From Pseudomonadota bacterium (GTDB taxonomy: Bacteria > Pseudomonadota > Gammaproteobacteria > Pseudomonadales > Oleiphilaceae), in assembly GCA_023430625.1 (NCBI GenBank), contig JAEZAA010000010.1:1-14851 (forward strand): a stretch of DNA of 14,851 bases, in the 5' to 3' direction. The translations under genes were made by a program, and so were the position numbers. Shown one piece after another: positions 13,255 to 14,851 of the stretch (position 1 is its first letter; each line of letters starts with the position of its first letter). Under the pieces are notes generated by a model, which was given only the letters and a program-made list of their open reading frames with translations, was not told the DNA's origin and did not search any database.

Positions 13255-14640
13255 ATGACTGATCGTTCGTCTACCTTTTCCTGGCGAGAATCCTTTCGCG
13301 TCTACTCCCAACCTCGGGTGTTGGCCCTGCTGTTTCTCGGTTTTTCCGCCGGCCTGCCATTTCTCCTGGTCTTTTCCACGCTGAGCGCCTGGCTCGCGTC
13401 GGCAGACATCTCGCGGGCAACCATTGGTTTTTTCAGCTGGTTGGGGATCACCTACTCGGTCAAGGTATTCTGGTCGCCGGTGGTTGACCGGCTGCGCCTG
13501 GGCTGGCTTGCCCGTTGGCTGGGGCAGCGCCGCAGCTGGATGTTGGTAGCACAGGTGGGCGTTGCCATCGGTCTGCTGGGGATGGCGATGACCGATCCTC
13601 ACGCCGATATCATGCAGATGGCCTGGTTTGGCTTGCTGGTGGCGTTTTCCGCGGCGACCCAGGATATCAGCGTGGATGCTTACCGGATTGAGGCGGCGGA
13701 AGATACGCTGCAAGCGCCCATGTCCGCCTGCTATGTGTTCGGCTATCGGCTGGCGCTGCTGATGGCGGGCGCGGGTGCTCTCTACATTGCCGACTTCGGC
13801 GGCTGGCGCCTGGCCTATACGGTCATGGCTTCCCTGATGGGGCTGGGTATCCTGACCGTGTTGCTGGTGAAGGAGCCTCCCCGGCGGCGGCCGGCGGCGG
13901 TGGAGTTGGACGATCAGGCGGCCCGGGCGTTAAACGCCAATGCGCATCTGCCGTCGGGGCTGGCGCGGCTCTTCGCCTGGTTTGTGGGGGCGGTGGTCGC
14001 TCCCTTTGCCGATTTCTTCAAGCGCTACGGCTGGTCCGCGCTGCTGCTTTTATTGTTTATCAGCCTGTATCGCCTGAGCGATATCATGATGGGGGCGATG
14101 GCGAATCCCTTCTATATCGACATGGGGTACAGCCTTGAGCAGATCGCCAGCGTGTCCAAGGTCTTCGGCTTTTTCATGACCATCGCCGGCTCCGCATTGG
14201 CCGGAGTCCTGGTGGTGCGTTATGGCATCCCGCCCATCCTGTTGCTTGGTGCGGTGCTGGCAGGGGGGACGAACCTGTTGTTCGCCTGGCTGGCGACCCA
14301 GACGCCCACGGAGTTATTGCTGGCGCTGGTTATCAGTGCGGATAACCTTGGTGCGGGGATCGCCACGGTGGCCTTCATTGCCTACCTGTCCAGCCTGACC
14401 AGTAGCGCCTATTCCGCCACCCAATACGCCTTGTTCAGCTCATTGATGACGTTGCCGGGCAAATTTGTCGGCGGCTTCAGCGGTGTCATGGTCGACAGCT
14501 GGGGGTATGCCAGCTTTTTCATTGCAACGGCCGGGGCGGGGATCCCGGCATTGCTCCTGCTGATTCTGATCATGCGTCATCCGCACTGGGCGCCTCCCGC
14601 GCAGGCGCAGCAAAAGAGTGGCGGTATTGACGTAGATTAA
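13255..14640 (+). CDS. ampG: AmpG family muropeptide transporter (MFS)
   Basis: This 461-residue inner-membrane protein has about 12-14 hydrophobic segments. The AmpG pattern is clear: LGFSAGLPFLLVFSTLSAWLA at the start, GITYSVKVFWSPVVDRL, a QRRSWM loop, and ATQDISVDAYRIE. AmpG imports anhydro-muropeptides released by cell-wall turnover for recycling, and in some species it feeds the signal that induces AmpC beta-lactamase. No convincing Shine-Dalgarno precedes the ATG at 13255. The 106-bp gap after yajQ has no clear terminator, so co-transcription is possible. Its 3' end overlaps the opposing atl gene by 71 bp. Confidence 0.92.
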   Translation: MTDRSSTFSWRESFRVYSQPRVLALLFLGFSAGLPFLLVFSTLSAWLASADISRATIGFFSWLGITYSVKVFWSPVVDRLRLGWLARWLGQRRSWMLVAQVGVAIGLLGMAMTDPHADIMQMAWFGLLVAFSAATQDISVDAYRIEAAEDTLQAPMSACYVFGYRLALLMAGAGALYIADFGGWRLAYTVMASLMGLGILTVLLVKEPPRRRPAAVELDDQAARALNANAHLPSGLARLFAWFVGAVVAPFADFFKRYGWSALLLLLFISLYRLSDIMMGAMANPFYIDMGYSLEQIASVSKVFGFFMTIAGSALAGVLVVRYGIPPILLLGAVLAGGTNLLFAWLATQTPTELLLALVISADNLGAGIATVAFIAYLSSLTSSAYSATQYALFSSLMTLPGKFVGGFSGVMVDSWGYASFFIATAGAGIPALLLLILIMRHPHWAPPAQAQQKSGGIDVD

Positions 14641-14851
14641 TGCGGCCGCTCTCAATCCCGATGCCCTCATCCCGCAATCTGGCGCATTGCTCTGTAAAGC
14701 CGGCAGTATCCGGCGCCAACGCCACGCGGCCCTGGCTATTGACGACCCGGTGCCAGGGAATCCTGGTGTCGTCAGACAGTTGGCGCAAGGCATAGCCGAC
14801 GAAGCGAGCCAAGCCTGGCAATCCAGCCGCTCGCGCCACATCGCCATAGGT
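14570..14851 (-). CDS. atl: Alkyltransferase-like protein (Atl), 3' end only
   Basis: The C-terminal 93 residues are present; the gene runs off the right edge. The visible part starts at TYGDVARAAGLPGLARFVG and contains PWHRVVNSQGRVAL. In O6-methylguanine methyltransferases this motif is PCHRV with the acceptor Cys; Trp in its place is the mark of Atl proteins. Atl proteins bind O6-alkylguanine without repairing it and hand the lesion to nucleotide excision repair. The last 15 residues (FAAPAREAPSADDA) are a variable tail. The gene converges with ampG and overlaps its 3' end by 71 bp. Confidence 0.9.
   Translation of the reverse strand, partial: TYGDVARAAGLPGLARFVGYALRQLSDDTRIPWHRVVNSQGRVALAPDTAGFTEQCARLRDEGIGIESGRINLRQYRHSFAAPAREAPSADDA

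Overview
The window looks like a piece of a gammaproteobacterial chromosome. It has a YebG-family SOS gene behind a LexA box, an E. coli-type initiator tRNA, YajQ, AmpG, class II fumarase and a Trp-type alkyltransferase-like protein. Gene content and protein style suggest a marine relative of the Marinobacter/Hahella type, but the genus is a guess. A small integrative element occupies the left 45% of the window.

Region 1 (1-284) is the left chromosomal flank. It has no recognisable gene except a Rho-independent terminator at its right edge. Region 2 (285-6700) is a compact integrative element of about 6.4 kb inserted in the initiator tRNA-fMet gene. A perfect 48-bp direct repeat (285-332 and 6653-6700) marks both ends, and the right copy completes the intact tRNA (6656-6732, minus strand). 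Inside are a tyrosine integrase, several small unrecognised genes in overlapping and probably translationally coupled order, an excisionase-like HTH protein, two winged-helix-like proteins and a long coiled-coil protein. The last kilobase (5669-6652) is non-coding and packed with structure: a 20-bp inverted repeat around about 200 nt, a degenerate 20-nt tandem array, an 18-nt tandem array and a 21/22-nt repeat. The 18-nt array shares a half-site with four palindromes just downstream of the wHTH gene at 3931-4371. This looks like an initiator or regulator with its operators plus an iteron-like origin, although no known replication protein was recognised. No known cargo (defence, resistance, metabolism) was found.

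Region 3 (6701-14851) is ordinary chromosome. In order it holds the tRNA promoter, a DUF484/GAF-GGDEF gene broken by a one-base frameshift, a tandem GST-N/glutaredoxin-fold protein, yebG with a LexA box, and fumC (minus). A 0.7-kb intergenic region follows that appears to hold two tandem paralogous small RNAs on the minus strand. Then come a response regulator with a degenerate GGDEF domain (minus), divergent yajQ, ampG, and the 3' end of an atl gene (minus). Three of these genes belong to cyclic-di-GMP-related families (GGDEF, REC-degenerate GGDEF, YajQ).

The most promising undescribed features are the repeat-rich right end of the element with its matching palindromes, and the tandem sRNA pair upstream of fumC.
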